Shown: positions 8,246 through 16,417 of the stretch, in pieces
Numbering within the stretch: position 1 is the first letter of the stretch
How the letters are laid out: each line of letters starts with the position of its first letter
Assembly: GCA_927910885.1 (NCBI GenBank)
Contig: CAKMOD010000123.1
Coordinates: 1 to 19,235, forward strand
Length of the DNA stretch: 19,235 nt
Reading direction: 5' to 3'
DNA from: an uncultured Prevotella sp.
GTDB taxonomy: Bacteria; Bacteroidota; Bacteroidia; Bacteroidales; Bacteroidaceae
The notes under the pieces: model-generated
Seen by the model: only the letters and a program-made list of their open reading frames with translations
Databases searched by the model: none
What the model was told of the DNA's origin: nothing
Made by a program: the position numbers and the translations under genes

Positions 8246-8364
8246 ATGGGGTATTGTTAATCGTTTGCAGTGTTGGAGTAGGTGAATGTATTTCCTAATC
8301 AATAGGGGTATCTCGCTAATCACTCCCCTCCCTATGGGGGAGGGGCTGGAGGCAATCATTAGCT

Positions 8365-9348
8365 TTATTCCCTATTCTTCCCCACAAGCCCTCTCAACCA
8401 AAAATACAACTCTTCCTGCAAACGGAAAAGGGACCACGAGAAGCGGAGGGGCATATAACCAAACTTACATCTAATAGAACGACTCACCTGCTTGATATTG
8501 ATAGTATGCCAAACATGGTACATGACAGACAAACCATGCTGGCGGTCGGTTAGGGAGAGTTCATTGCGATGAAGGTAATAAAACATATACACACCCACTA
8601 AGTTGAGCCATCTCACCGTTTCATAACAACGGAGGTTCTCCTCTGATGCTCCCAAGGAAAGGAGCTGACGACGCATACTCTCGTTCGCTAAGAGAAAGTC
8701 GAAACGGCGAACACTGACGCTATGTGTTGTGGAAACTGGTTGCTGACGATAATAATAAACTCCCTCACAATAAGCCACCTTACGCGAATAATAATAATGA
8801 ATACGTGTGGTGTTATCATCGCTGTATGCCCGCTGCGACTCATCGTATGGGTGCGCCATGTGAATACTATTACGTACAACATAGCAACCATGAATCTGCC
8901 AAGTAAGACTCGCCCGAAAAGCCTCATCGCCTGTCATCGTCGTGAATGGCGACATTTCATAGTCCCTCATACGTCCGTCGGGATAAGCATAAAGAACACG
9001 AAACAGAACACTATCGACATCATCTCGGAAAGATTCGCACACCTTCTCCAAAGCATCTCGACTAAGCCAATCGTCACTATCCACAAAACCAATGTAATCG
9101 CCTGTAGCATGAGACAGTCCAACGTTGCGGGCATGGGCTTGTCCCCTATTCTCTTTCAGCGCAAAAACCTTCACACGTTCGTCCTTTTCAGCATACTGAT
9201 AGAGAATATCCAATGACTTATCCGTTGACGCATCATCGACACAGATAACCTCAATATCCTTTAAGGTCTGCGACAACAGCGAGTCAAGGCATTGCGGTAG
9301 ATAAGCTGCTGTGTTATAAACGGCTACAAGTAGACTAATCTTTGGCAT
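8365..9348 (-). CDS. GT2 family glycosyltransferase
   Basis: A family 2 (GT-A fold) glycosyltransferase that transfers a sugar from a nucleotide sugar to a growing surface glycan at the cytoplasmic face of the membrane. It begins with the typical KISLLVAVYNTAAYL; then VDDAST (residues 37-42), the NRGQAHARNVGL block (67-78) and the metal-binding VDSDDW (89-94). The C-terminal third is basic and aromatic and may touch the membrane. I chose the ATG at 9348 (MPKIS), where family members usually begin; an in-frame ATG at 9357 adds three residues. Either start overlaps the end of the flippase gene (stop at 9335), showing translational coupling. The sugar specificity cannot be read from the sequence. 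Confidence 0.92.
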   Translation of the reverse strand: MPKISLLVAVYNTAAYLPQCLDSLLSQTLKDIEVICVDDASTDKSLDILYQYAEKDERVKVFALKENRGQAHARNVGLSHATGDYIGFVDSDDWLSRDALEKVCESFRDDVDSVLFRVLYAYPDGRMRDYEMSPFTTMTGDEAFRASLTWQIHGCYVVRNSIHMAHPYDESQRAYSDDNTTRIHYYYSRKVAYCEGVYYYRQQPVSTTHSVSVRRFDFLLANESMRRQLLSLGASEENLRCYETVRWLNLVGVYMFYYLHRNELSLTDRQHGLSVMYHVWHTINIKQVSRSIRCKFGYMPLRFSWSLFRLQEELYFWLRGLVGKNRE

Positions 9349-10840
9349 GGCGAACAAACTTATTCTTCACTTTACTGATTAAAGCATTCCATAGTCCCGA
9401 CTTCGATTTCATCACACGAAGGGAAACCATCGTACTGATAACGCATAACAAACTGGCTACACCCCACCGCATCCACTCGTCATCGGAACGCACACAAAGA
9501 AGCACAAGGAATCCGATTAAGAAATGATTTGCGGCATAGCGCATCACTGATGAGGACAGACGATAACCATAACGAGCGTAAGCATAGATGTAAACACAAA
9601 TGAAATTGAGAAAACCTGCTACTGTCATACCTAAGCCTGCACCAAAGAGTCCCCACTTCCAAAAGCCAAGAAGCACGAGTGCAACAAGGAAGATGTCATA
9701 CAAAGCCTCTAAGAGTAGATAGGATTTTGAGTCGCCCTTTGCCAAAGGAATATACTCTACCGGTAAACGAATAGCACGGATATACATCGCCAATACCAAC
9801 ACTTGTGCCATGCTGAGGGCTGGAAGGAATTTATCGGAATAAAGGAAAAGTATCAATTGGGGCAAGAACAAGAGGAAGAAAGTCAGCAAAGGAGAGATGA
9901 GCAGGAGTGTCACTTCTATCTGTCGGTTGACTATCTGATTAAAAGTAAACTTCAAGTTGTTAGCCCCTGAAAGGCGTGGAAAGTAGTCAGTTTCCATCGC
10001 TGAGAAGATCATACCTGCATAAACCATCGTCATCATGAAGGCAGAATTATAGAAACCGACGGTCTCTATCTCAGCAACATTATTGAGGTAGCTGCGTATT
10101 ATCAGTTCTGCACCAGAGCCCAAGATGCCTGCAAAGACAAAGGCTGTACCCAAACGAATCATGCCCCAACCCTTGTCTAAGAACGCTTTTTGGAAAGAAA
10201 CGCGGAAAGGATAGAGCCGACACGATACCATTATCGTCAGTAGTAGTTGCACGAACGCCATCAATACCAACGAAGGAACAATGGCTGCATTGCCAAAGAA
10301 ATAATAAAGCGGAACGGTTAAGACTAAGGCTCCTAACACGTTATACACCGAGATAGCGGCTAAGGCACGCAGTTTACGGACTCCTTTAAGGATAGCGAAC
10401 TCGCCTCCTGCTAAGGCAGTCAATGCCACGCAAGGAGATAGAAGGATGAAATGAAGCGTGTGACCGTCCCACGAGAAGGTGTAACGGCTAAGCAACGGAC
10501 TAAGGAAGGCACAAACAAAGAATCCCAACAAGGCTGCAAGCAGACTCCATGAACGCACAACGGCAATGTCTTCTGTCAGCTTCTTCTCATCATTCTTATC
10601 GTAATCCTCTGATATATTGCGTACTGCACTCATAGATATACCAAAGTTTGTAGAGTCGCTGATGAGCTTAGTTGTGGAATTAAAAAGCGAGATAAGTCCT
10701 ACTCCCTGCGGTCCGAGCAGCATGGCAACAAACTTATTGCGAACGATACCAATCAGCACATTGATAACCTGTACACCACCAAAGAGGCTGATGTACTTCA
10801 AGATATGCAAATAGCTGTCAGTATTAGAGGCTTTTTTCAT
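9335..10840 (-). CDS. Wzx-like polysaccharide flippase (MOP superfamily)
   Basis: A polytopic membrane protein of about 501 residues with the usual 12-14 hydrophobic helices of oligosaccharide flippases. It opens with LKYISLFGGVQVINVLIGIVRNK and the MLLGPQGVGLISLFNS segment typical of O-antigen translocases. Its expected role is to flip lipid-linked repeat units of a surface polysaccharide to the periplasm. It is the first gene of a leftward pair with a GT2 gene overlapping its 3' end, and is divergent from a rightward GT2 gene 57 bases away. The ATG at 10840 (MKKAS) is the likely start; a GTG directly before it would add one codon. No polymerase (Wzy) is visible in the window. Confidence 0.92.
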   Translation of the reverse strand: MKKASNTDSYLHILKYISLFGGVQVINVLIGIVRNKFVAMLLGPQGVGLISLFNSTTKLISDSTNFGISMSAVRNISEDYDKNDEKKLTEDIAVVRSWSLLAALLGFFVCAFLSPLLSRYTFSWDGHTLHFILLSPCVALTALAGGEFAILKGVRKLRALAAISVYNVLGALVLTVPLYYFFGNAAIVPSLVLMAFVQLLLTIMVSCRLYPFRVSFQKAFLDKGWGMIRLGTAFVFAGILGSGAELIIRSYLNNVAEIETVGFYNSAFMMTMVYAGMIFSAMETDYFPRLSGANNLKFTFNQIVNRQIEVTLLLISPLLTFFLLFLPQLILFLYSDKFLPALSMAQVLVLAMYIRAIRLPVEYIPLAKGDSKSYLLLEALYDIFLVALVLLGFWKWGLFGAGLGMTVAGFLNFICVYIYAYARYGYRLSSSVMRYAANHFLIGFLVLLCVRSDDEWMRWGVASLLCVISTMVSLRVMKSKSGLWNALISKVKNKFVRHAKD

Positions 10841-10871
10841 CACATTATCTAACGGATTTAAAAGTTTTTTA

Positions 10872-10879
10872 TTATTTTT
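10872..10879 (+). promoter_or_regulatory. -7 promoter box for the rightward glycosyltransferases
   Basis: TATTTTTG matches the TAnnTTTG -7 box and lies 18 bases before the ATG at 10898, in the 57-base divergent gap. I do not see a good TTG at the -33 position, so this is only moderately supported. Confidence 0.4.
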
Positions 10880-10897
10880 GCATCAAACAATTATTAC

Positions 10898-11794
10898 ATG
10901 AGACTGTCTATCATTATCCCTATCTTTAACGTTGAAGACACACTCCATAGATGTCTGGAGAGTGTATTATCACAGACGGATGAGAGGATGGAGGTCATTC
11001 TCATTGATGATGGGTCGACGGATTCCTCTGGGCAGATAGCGGAAGAAATGACGGCTGGCAAGGGGAATTGTAGGCTTATCTACCAAACAAACAAGGGTCT
11101 TTCGGCGGCAAGAAACGCAGGAATAGAAGTGGCAACGGGGGATTATCTCACCTTTGTCGACTCTGATGACTTCGTTGCTGAGGGTACATACGATGCGCTG
11201 TTGGCTGTCTTGGCAGCACATCCAGACTATGATATCCTTGAATATCCTGCTATGCTGTATTACGGAAGTGCGACGAAGCAACGACTGCTAAGCTTTACGG
11301 ACACAACAATCGGTTCTATTCGTGACTATTGGTTAGGCGGAGCTCACCTCCACACCTACGCTTGCAATAAGCTTTTTCGACGTGAACTCTTTGCGCAGAC
11401 ACGCTTTCCAGAGGGCAAGGTGTTTGAAGATGTCTACACTTATCCTTACCTATTGCAGCAGGCAAAGGTAGTGGCAACAACCGCCACGGGCTTGTATTAC
11501 TATTGTCAAAACGACAAAGGCATCACCGCTCAGGCTGGAGGAAAGGAATTGACCGACCTCTTAGAGGCACATCTCAAGCATCTCAAGCAGTGGGGCGAAC
11601 TGACACCTGCATATTATCAGGCATTGGTTAATATTCAAATAGATGTCTATGAGGCTACTCACGCTGAGCCTATCCTGCCCGTTCTGCCCTATAAAGGCAC
11701 CTTAAAACTCTTTATTCTCCACTTAATCGGATTAAAACGCTTATGTCAACTCACCCAGTTTATTCACAAAATAAGGAAGATAAGCCACTCGTAA
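10898..11794 (+). CDS. GT2 family glycosyltransferase
   Basis: A 298-residue family 2 glycosyltransferase. The sequence begins MRLSIIIPIFNVEDTL and carries IDDGSTDSS (36-44) for nucleotide binding, NKGLSAARNAGI (65-76), the VDSDD metal motif (87-91), and CNKLFRRELF (156-165) followed by FED (176-178), the usual position of the catalytic base in this subgroup. It probably adds one sugar to the surface polysaccharide served by the divergent flippase. It leads a rightward unit; its last 17 codons overlap the next glycosyltransferase gene in another frame. The sugar donor and acceptor cannot be deduced. Confidence 0.93.
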   Translation: MRLSIIIPIFNVEDTLHRCLESVLSQTDERMEVILIDDGSTDSSGQIAEEMTAGKGNCRLIYQTNKGLSAARNAGIEVATGDYLTFVDSDDFVAEGTYDALLAVLAAHPDYDILEYPAMLYYGSATKQRLLSFTDTTIGSIRDYWLGGAHLHTYACNKLFRRELFAQTRFPEGKVFEDVYTYPYLLQQAKVVATTATGLYYYCQNDKGITAQAGGKELTDLLEAHLKHLKQWGELTPAYYQALVNIQIDVYEATHAEPILPVLPYKGTLKLFILHLIGLKRLCQLTQFIHKIRKISHS

Positions 11795-12729
11795 GCTTCG
11801 TTGTAACTTTCTATAGCGAGCCTGTTGATATGCTGAAAGAGTGTATCAGCAGTATCTTGGCATTGAGTCTGAACGAGACAGAACGCCAGATTATCGTCGT
11901 GGATGACGGTGCGGACTATTCGCCTCTCAACGAATTGCTTGCCCTTTCATCGAACATTGTCTACGTTAGGCAGCCTAATCAAGGACCGGGACAAGCACGA
12001 AACACGGGTATAGAGTTGGCAGAAGGTCGTTTCATTCAGTTTATTGATGGTGATGACCTCTTGCTGACAAGTGCCTACGAGCAGTGTCTTGACATCATCA
12101 GATACCGCGAAACAGATATGGTTTTATTCCAGTCAACTGACAAGAAAACCTCAAAACCGCTTGCTGATGCTGAGGGTCCGATAAGTGGAACGGAGTATAT
12201 GACACACAACAACCTGCGTGGTTCTGTGTGGACCTTCCTCTTCCGTAAGGATATTTTGCACGATCTTCGTTTCACAAAGGGCATATTCCATGAGGACGAA
12301 GAGTTCGTTCCACAGATTATGTTGCGTGCAGAAAGCATTTATACAACCAACAACAAGGCTTATTACTATCGCAAACGCGAGAACTCGACGATGCACAAGC
12401 GTGACAAGCGTTGGCATATCCGCCGCCTGTCTGATGCCGAACAAGTAATCTATCGTTTGAAAGAGCGGGTAGATTATCTCCCTGTCAAAGAGCGTATTGC
12501 TATGGAAAGGCGCATCGCCCAACTGACAATGGACCACATTTACAACGTGATAACGATGACACATGACGAGACTCATCTCAACCATGTGCTACAACGTCTG
12601 TCCCGACATGGGCTTTTCCCCCTGCCTGATAAGGACTATACAAGTAAGTATAAGTGGTTCAGAAGAATGACCAACAGCAGTTTCGGACGCAAGACATTGA
12701 TAATGCTGCTAAGGCTCAACAAGGGATAA
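11743..12729 (+). CDS. GT2 family glycosyltransferase overlapping the previous one
   Basis: A 328-residue family 2 glycosyltransferase: LVSFVVTFYSEPVDML (16-31), VDDGADYS (53-60), NQGPGQARNTGI (79-90), and IDGDD (101-105) in place of the more common VDSDD; FHEDEEF further on is the likely catalytic acidic motif. The ATG at 11743 lies 52 bases inside the preceding gene. The next in-frame ATG (residue 30) falls inside the core fold and would remove the first beta-strand, so the long overlap appears real and suggests coupled translation. Its 3' side is followed by 771 bases without a confident gene. The role is in the same surface glycan pathway. Confidence 0.93.
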   Translation: MSTHPVYSQNKEDKPLVSFVVTFYSEPVDMLKECISSILALSLNETERQIIVVDDGADYSPLNELLALSSNIVYVRQPNQGPGQARNTGIELAEGRFIQFIDGDDLLLTSAYEQCLDIIRYRETDMVLFQSTDKKTSKPLADAEGPISGTEYMTHNNLRGSVWTFLFRKDILHDLRFTKGIFHEDEEFVPQIMLRAESIYTTNNKAYYYRKRENSTMHKRDKRWHIRRLSDAEQVIYRLKERVDYLPVKERIAMERRIAQLTMDHIYNVITMTHDETHLNHVLQRLSRHGLFPLPDKDYTSKYKWFRRMTNSSFGRKTLIMLLRLNKG

Positions 12730-12750
12730 AAAGCAAGTAGACACGATATC

Positions 12751-13040
12751 TATCTGTCTTCTACAAACAACTTACTCCCTTACTAATTGGTACTTGTAAA
12801 CTATTTTCATGTAGTTCAAAACCAATACATGCTCTTTTGGCTTCTAAAAGACGCCTAATTGACTTCGAAAAGATGCCCTTTAAGCCTCTTACTAACGCCC
12901 TTTTGGAGTCCAATTAAGCACCTTTTGAAAACCACCTTTGCAACTATCTGATAACAAAACACTTACAAGGGTGCCTAAAAGGCTTGTTTTTAATCCTTTT
13001 CACCGCCTTTTCATCGAATATTTTGTCAAGATATTTCTTA
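12751..13040. repeat. Dispersed intergenic hairpin repeat, copy C
   Basis: Third and longest copy, sharing its left half with copy A and its right half with copy B (TTTGCAACTATCTGATAACAAA, ACTTACAAGGGT, AATATTTTGTCAAGATATTT). Core arms at 12856-12876 and 12896-12916 form an imperfect hairpin. It begins 21 bases after the stop of the upstream glycosyltransferase gene. Confidence 0.8.
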
Positions 13041-13057
13041 TCCTGTTAGTTTTAAAT

Positions 13058-13130
13058 TTCACACGGAGACACGGAGTTTACGGAGCCTTTTTTAATGACA
13101 CGGAGGCACCGTCGGTGCAGGGAGCAACGG
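13058..13130. repeat. ACGGAG-rich low-complexity repeat
   Basis: The hexamer ACGGAG recurs five times (CACGGAGACACGGAGTTTACGGAG, then ACGGAGGCACCG and CAACGGAG) with a small palindrome CACCGTCGGTG between. No convincing reading frame exists here. It looks like one of the scattered intergenic repeats of this genome. Confidence 0.4.
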
Positions 13131-13149
13131 AGAAAACAACCCATAAAAC

Positions 13150-13180
13150 TTGTATAAACGTAAATTATAAGTTACCTTTG
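13150..13180 (+). promoter_or_regulatory. Promoter reading toward the frameshifted glycosyltransferase
   Basis: TTG at 13150-13152 and TACCTTTG at 13173-13180 with a 20-base spacer match the Bacteroidota -33/-7 consensus well. Transcription would start near 13187, giving a leader of about 310 bases that contains the AT-rich inverted repeat before the ATG at 13501. A 30-codon frame at 13183-13275 starts too close to the -7 box to be served by this promoter. Confidence 0.5.
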
Positions 13181-13264
13181 CCATGAACAATAGAGAAGTA
13201 AAAACTATAAAGATTATTTTGAGGACTCGTTCAAAGTATGAAGAAATGAAGAATATCAAAGGAT

Positions 13265-13502
13265 GTAATTCGTAATTCATAATTCACAATTATTCGAACG
13301 AAGTTCTCATCAGTACGTCATAATTATGATTACCGCAATAGCTGACAATATGCAACCCCTAACTCAGAGTTCTCAATGAATAATGATGATTACTTTCAGA
13401 GATAAATGATTAATTCATATTTATGACTACCCAGCCTATCATACAATAATAGCAAACTCGGTAATCATAATTATGAATTATGAATTATAAATTATGAATT
13501 AT
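13265..13502. repeat. AT-rich inverted-repeat element, possibly MITE-like
   Basis: A perfect 18 bp inverted repeat (TCATAATTATGATTACCG at 13318-13335; its complement at 13459-13476) is nested within wider arms of AATTCATAATT / AATTATGAATT repeats (13268-13292 and 13470-13502). It carries no gene. The right arm runs into the start codon of the next gene. The structure fits a miniature inverted-repeat element, but no target duplication is evident. Confidence 0.5.
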
Positions 13503-14614
13503 GAAAGTCCTACTATTAGGTGAATATAGCAACGTACATAACACGCTGGCACGAGGCTTGCGTGAGCTTGGACATACGGTGACGGTGGTGTCGAATGGGG
13601 ATTTTTGGAAGAATTACCCACGTGATATTGATGTTTCCAGACGGTCAGGTAAGCTGGGTGGTATGCTTTTGATGGCTAAGATCTATGCTCTATTGCCCCG
13701 TCTGCGAGGCTATGACATCGTACAGTTCATCAATCCTATGTTCTTTGAACTGAAGGCTGAACGGCTCTTTCCGCTCTTTCATTATCTGAAAAAGCATAAT
13801 AAAAAAGGTTGTTCTCTGTGGCTTCGGGATGGATTATTATTGGGTGAACACCTGCTCAACGACGATGCCACTGCGTTACAGCGACTTCAATATCGGTAAG
13901 GAACTACGCCAAAATAAGGAGGCGATAGTCGAGAGAAAGGATTGGATTGGTACAGAAAAGGAACGCCTAAACCGCCTGATGGCTGAGCAATGCGACGCGA
14001 TCGTGACAGGACTCTATGAGTACTGGTGCTGTTACGAGCCGCATTTTCCCAAAAAGACAACCTTCATCCCTTTCCCTATCGTTGTAGGGGAAGCCCCTGT
14101 CATAGCCGATGAAACACCCGAGAAATTGAATCTTTTTATTGGAATCAGCAAGAATCGGTCGGTATATAAAGGGACCGATATCATGCTGCGAGCGGCTGAA
14201 ACAGTGAAAGAACAATATCCCAACAGACTGAATCTGAAGGTTGTAACAGGCTTACCCTTTGACGAATACGTGCGAACGATGCTCGGTTCTGATGCTATCA
14301 TGGACCAACTCTATAGCTATACACCCTCGATGAATCCCCTTGAAGCGATGTCACATGGTATTATCTGTATCGGTGGCGGTGAGCCAGAGAACTATGAAAT
14401 CATCAACGAGACCATGCTCCGCCCTATCATCAACGTCCTTCCGACTTACGAAAGCTGTGTAGCTGAGCTTACCTGCCTTGTCAATAACCTGTCATTCATT
14501 CCACAACTGCGCCGCGAAAGCTACGAATATGTACGCAAACACCATGAGTTTATCAAGGTTGCACGCCAGTATGAGGAACTTTATCGGGGACTATTAAGGG
14601 AGAAGGAGTATTAG
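13501..14614 (+). pseudogene. Frameshifted GT4-like glycosyltransferase
   Basis: The first frame (13501-13899) starts MKVLLLGEYSNVHNTLARGL, a typical GT-B N-terminus, and loses sense after KKHNKK. The +1 frame reads KKVVLCGFGMDYYWVNTC across the same spot and continues to 14614 with the C-terminal GT-B features (NLFIGISKNRSVYKGTD, the acidic SMNPLEAMSHG segment and GGGEPENYEI). Removing one A from the A6 run at 13801-13806 restores a single protein of about 370 residues. In surface-glycan clusters such enzymes add sugars at the cytoplasmic face. The A6 context makes a sequencing error, slippage or real inactivation all possible. The start ATG lies inside an AT-rich repeat; the stop overlaps the GGCTAAT repeat. 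Confidence 0.8.
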
Positions 14615-14755
14615 CCTTATTGGGCTAATTAGGCTAATTGGGCTAATAATTATTAGGCTAACAAGCCCTATTGGGCTAATAACAATTGGGCTAATTAGTC
14701 CAATAAGGCTAATAACAATCAGGCTAATAAGCCCTATTAGCCCAATAACCTCAAT
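14611..14755. repeat. GGCTAAT-rich direct and inverted repeat array
   Basis: Over about 145 bases, G/A-GGCTAAT and its complement ATTAGCC/T recur about a dozen times (for example TTAGCCTTATTGGGCTAA), giving many possible short hairpins. It starts at the stop codon of the broken glycosyltransferase gene and ends at the following terminator. Confidence 0.7.
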
Positions 14756-14787
14756 AAAAAAAGTGAAGCCTAAAGCTTCACTTTTTT
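14756..14787. terminator. Bidirectional terminator between convergent genes
   Basis: A-run (14756-14762), stem GTGAAGC (14763-14769), loop CTAAA, stem GCTTCAC (14775-14781), then T-run (14782-14787). It is a strong intrinsic terminator on both strands. It serves the plus-strand glycosyltransferase and overlaps the last codons of the minus-strand glycosidase gene, whose stop TAG is in the loop. Confidence 0.85.
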
Positions 14788-16290
14788 CTTTTTTCCATGA
14801 CTCTCGTTACTCATTCGGTCAAGAGCAGTAACGACATAGACGTATTTTGTATTGCCATCTCTATAATTAAGACGGAGCTTATTGCCGTAAGGCATTCCCA
14901 CAATCTTTGAAGGATCATTGAGATTGATTGGCTCACCGGCATAGAAACGATAAACGATATAACGATAAGGAGCATCCTTCCAACCCTCTCCTCGTGGAGC
15001 CTTCCATGTCAGATAATAGTAGCCATCACTCTCCTGTCTTGCCTTCACCTTCTTTGGCTTTGATGGAGCCTCATCGTCAATGAATGGCATTAAAGGCTGC
15101 AAAGCTGGATAACGCCAGTAGTTTGTGCGAAGCAGTGTACCATAGTTACCAGGGTTATCAACAACCGACTTAGCATACCACAACACCGTACCATTCACGT
15201 TCTGACACTGCTGATGCAGACGACGTTTCGCTGGAAGCTGATTTGAGTTAGGGTTCTGTGGGTCAGCATACTTCACCGTACGGAGTACATCCTCACCAAT
15301 ATACAACGGACGATTGCCTGCATAGCGGTTCCACCATCCGATAAGTTCCTTATAATCTGCCGCACGATTGCCAATCTCCCAATAAATCTGTGGTACGCAA
15401 TAGTCTATCCAACCATTGTTTACCCACTTCAATACGTCGGCATAGAGGTCGTCATAGTTCTGCAAACCATTTGTACGACTGCCATGTTGTGGGTCGCTCT
15501 TCTGATTACGATAGATACCGAAAGGAGAAACACCAAACTTCACCCAAGGCTTACGACGACGGATAGACTCGCCCAACTGCTTGATGAAGAGGTCTACATT
15601 ATTACGTCTCCAATCATTGATATTGGTGAAACCACGTCTGTCACGTTGGAAGTAAGCTTGGTCTGGAATAGTCTGTCCTGCAGCAGGATAAGGATAGAAA
15701 TAGTCATCAATATGCAAGCCATCAATATCATATCGACTCACGATATCATCAACCACAGCACAGATATAATTGCGATTCTCTGGCAACGCAGGGTTGAGGA
15801 TATAAAGACCATCGTAAGAGAAGACACTATTAGGGTTGGTTATTGCAACATGATTCGTTGCCAACTGTGTGGTATTCTTTGTCTTTGCACGATAAGGATT
15901 AATCCACGCATGGAGTTCCATACCACGATCGTGACACTCCGTAATCATCCATTGCAATGGGTCCCAATAAGGCGAAGGAGGTGTGCCCTGACGCCCTGTA
16001 AGGAACTTACTCCATGGCTCATACTTACTTGGATAGAGCGCATCACACTCAGCACGCACCTGAAAGATGATAGCATTCACACCATCTCGCTGCAGTTCGT
16101 CCAACTGATAACGCAACGTACGCTGCATTTCCTCTGTACCAATACCTTGGAACTGTCCGTTCACACACTGAATCCATGCACCGCGGAACTCTCGTTTCTT
16201 AGCTGGGACTTGTCCATACACGGCATTACTCGCCCCAATGAAAAGCACTGCGGCAATCAATAATCTCAATAGAGAATGAAGTTGTCTCAT
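14770..16290 (-). CDS. Secreted GHL10/DUF187 glycosidase-like protein with FnIII domain
   Basis: A 506-residue protein with a signal peptide (hydrophobic 8-20, cleavage near VYG-Q27). It has the GHL10 (family 10 glycosylhydrolase-like, YddW-type) fold: FRGAWIQ at 35-41, GVNAIIFQVRAECDALYPS (70-88), GMELHAWINPYRA (123-135), YDIDGLHIDDYFYPYP (187-202; the acidic pair D195-D196 is a likely active-site element), and GVSPFGIYRN further on. From about residue 412 (EAPSKPKKVKA) a fibronectin-III-like domain follows, ending in a Lys-rich tail. Family members are thought to act on peptidoglycan-type or other surface glycans; the exact substrate is not shown. It is a single gene with its own terminator. 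The start ATG directly precedes the signal peptide. Confidence 0.92.
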   Translation of the reverse strand: MRQLHSLLRLLIAAVLFIGASNAVYGQVPAKKREFRGAWIQCVNGQFQGIGTEEMQRTLRYQLDELQRDGVNAIIFQVRAECDALYPSKYEPWSKFLTGRQGTPPSPYWDPLQWMITECHDRGMELHAWINPYRAKTKNTTQLATNHVAITNPNSVFSYDGLYILNPALPENRNYICAVVDDIVSRYDIDGLHIDDYFYPYPAAGQTIPDQAYFQRDRRGFTNINDWRRNNVDLFIKQLGESIRRRKPWVKFGVSPFGIYRNQKSDPQHGSRTNGLQNYDDLYADVLKWVNNGWIDYCVPQIYWEIGNRAADYKELIGWWNRYAGNRPLYIGEDVLRTVKYADPQNPNSNQLPAKRRLHQQCQNVNGTVLWYAKSVVDNPGNYGTLLRTNYWRYPALQPLMPFIDDEAPSKPKKVKARQESDGYYYLTWKAPRGEGWKDAPYRYIVYRFYAGEPINLNDPSKIVGMPYGNKLRLNYRDGNTKYVYVVTALDRMSNESHGKKKKVKL

Positions 16291-16376
16291 TATTTTAATT
16301 TAGTTATATCAAAATAAGAACAAGCGAAACAAGCGGCACAACCAGCACAACCAGCACAACTGGCCCCTCCCCCTTA

Positions 16377-16397
16377 CCCCTCCCCCAAAGGGAGGGG
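16377..16397. repeat. G/C-rich palindrome upstream of the glycosidase gene
   Basis: CCCCTCCC (16377-16384) and GGGAGGGG (16390-16397) form an 8 bp stem of the same family as the palindrome at 7905. Next to it, at 16334-16363, is a short tandem ACCAGCACA repeat (about three units). Confidence 0.6.
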
Positions 16398-16417
16398 AGT
16401 GAAATGCGTGATACCCC

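Noticed and set aside
8722..9216. Plus-strand 164-codon frame
   Set aside because: Antisense to a GT2 gene with intact motifs; an Ile/Thr-rich shadow.
13801..13807. Programmed -1 frameshift at A AAA AAG
   Set aside because: Continuation into the downstream frame needs a +1 shift (or loss of one A), the wrong direction for this slippery site.
15484..16263. Plus-strand 259-codon frame
   Set aside because: Entirely antisense to the glycosidase gene, whose family motifs are clear; no recognisable features of its own.
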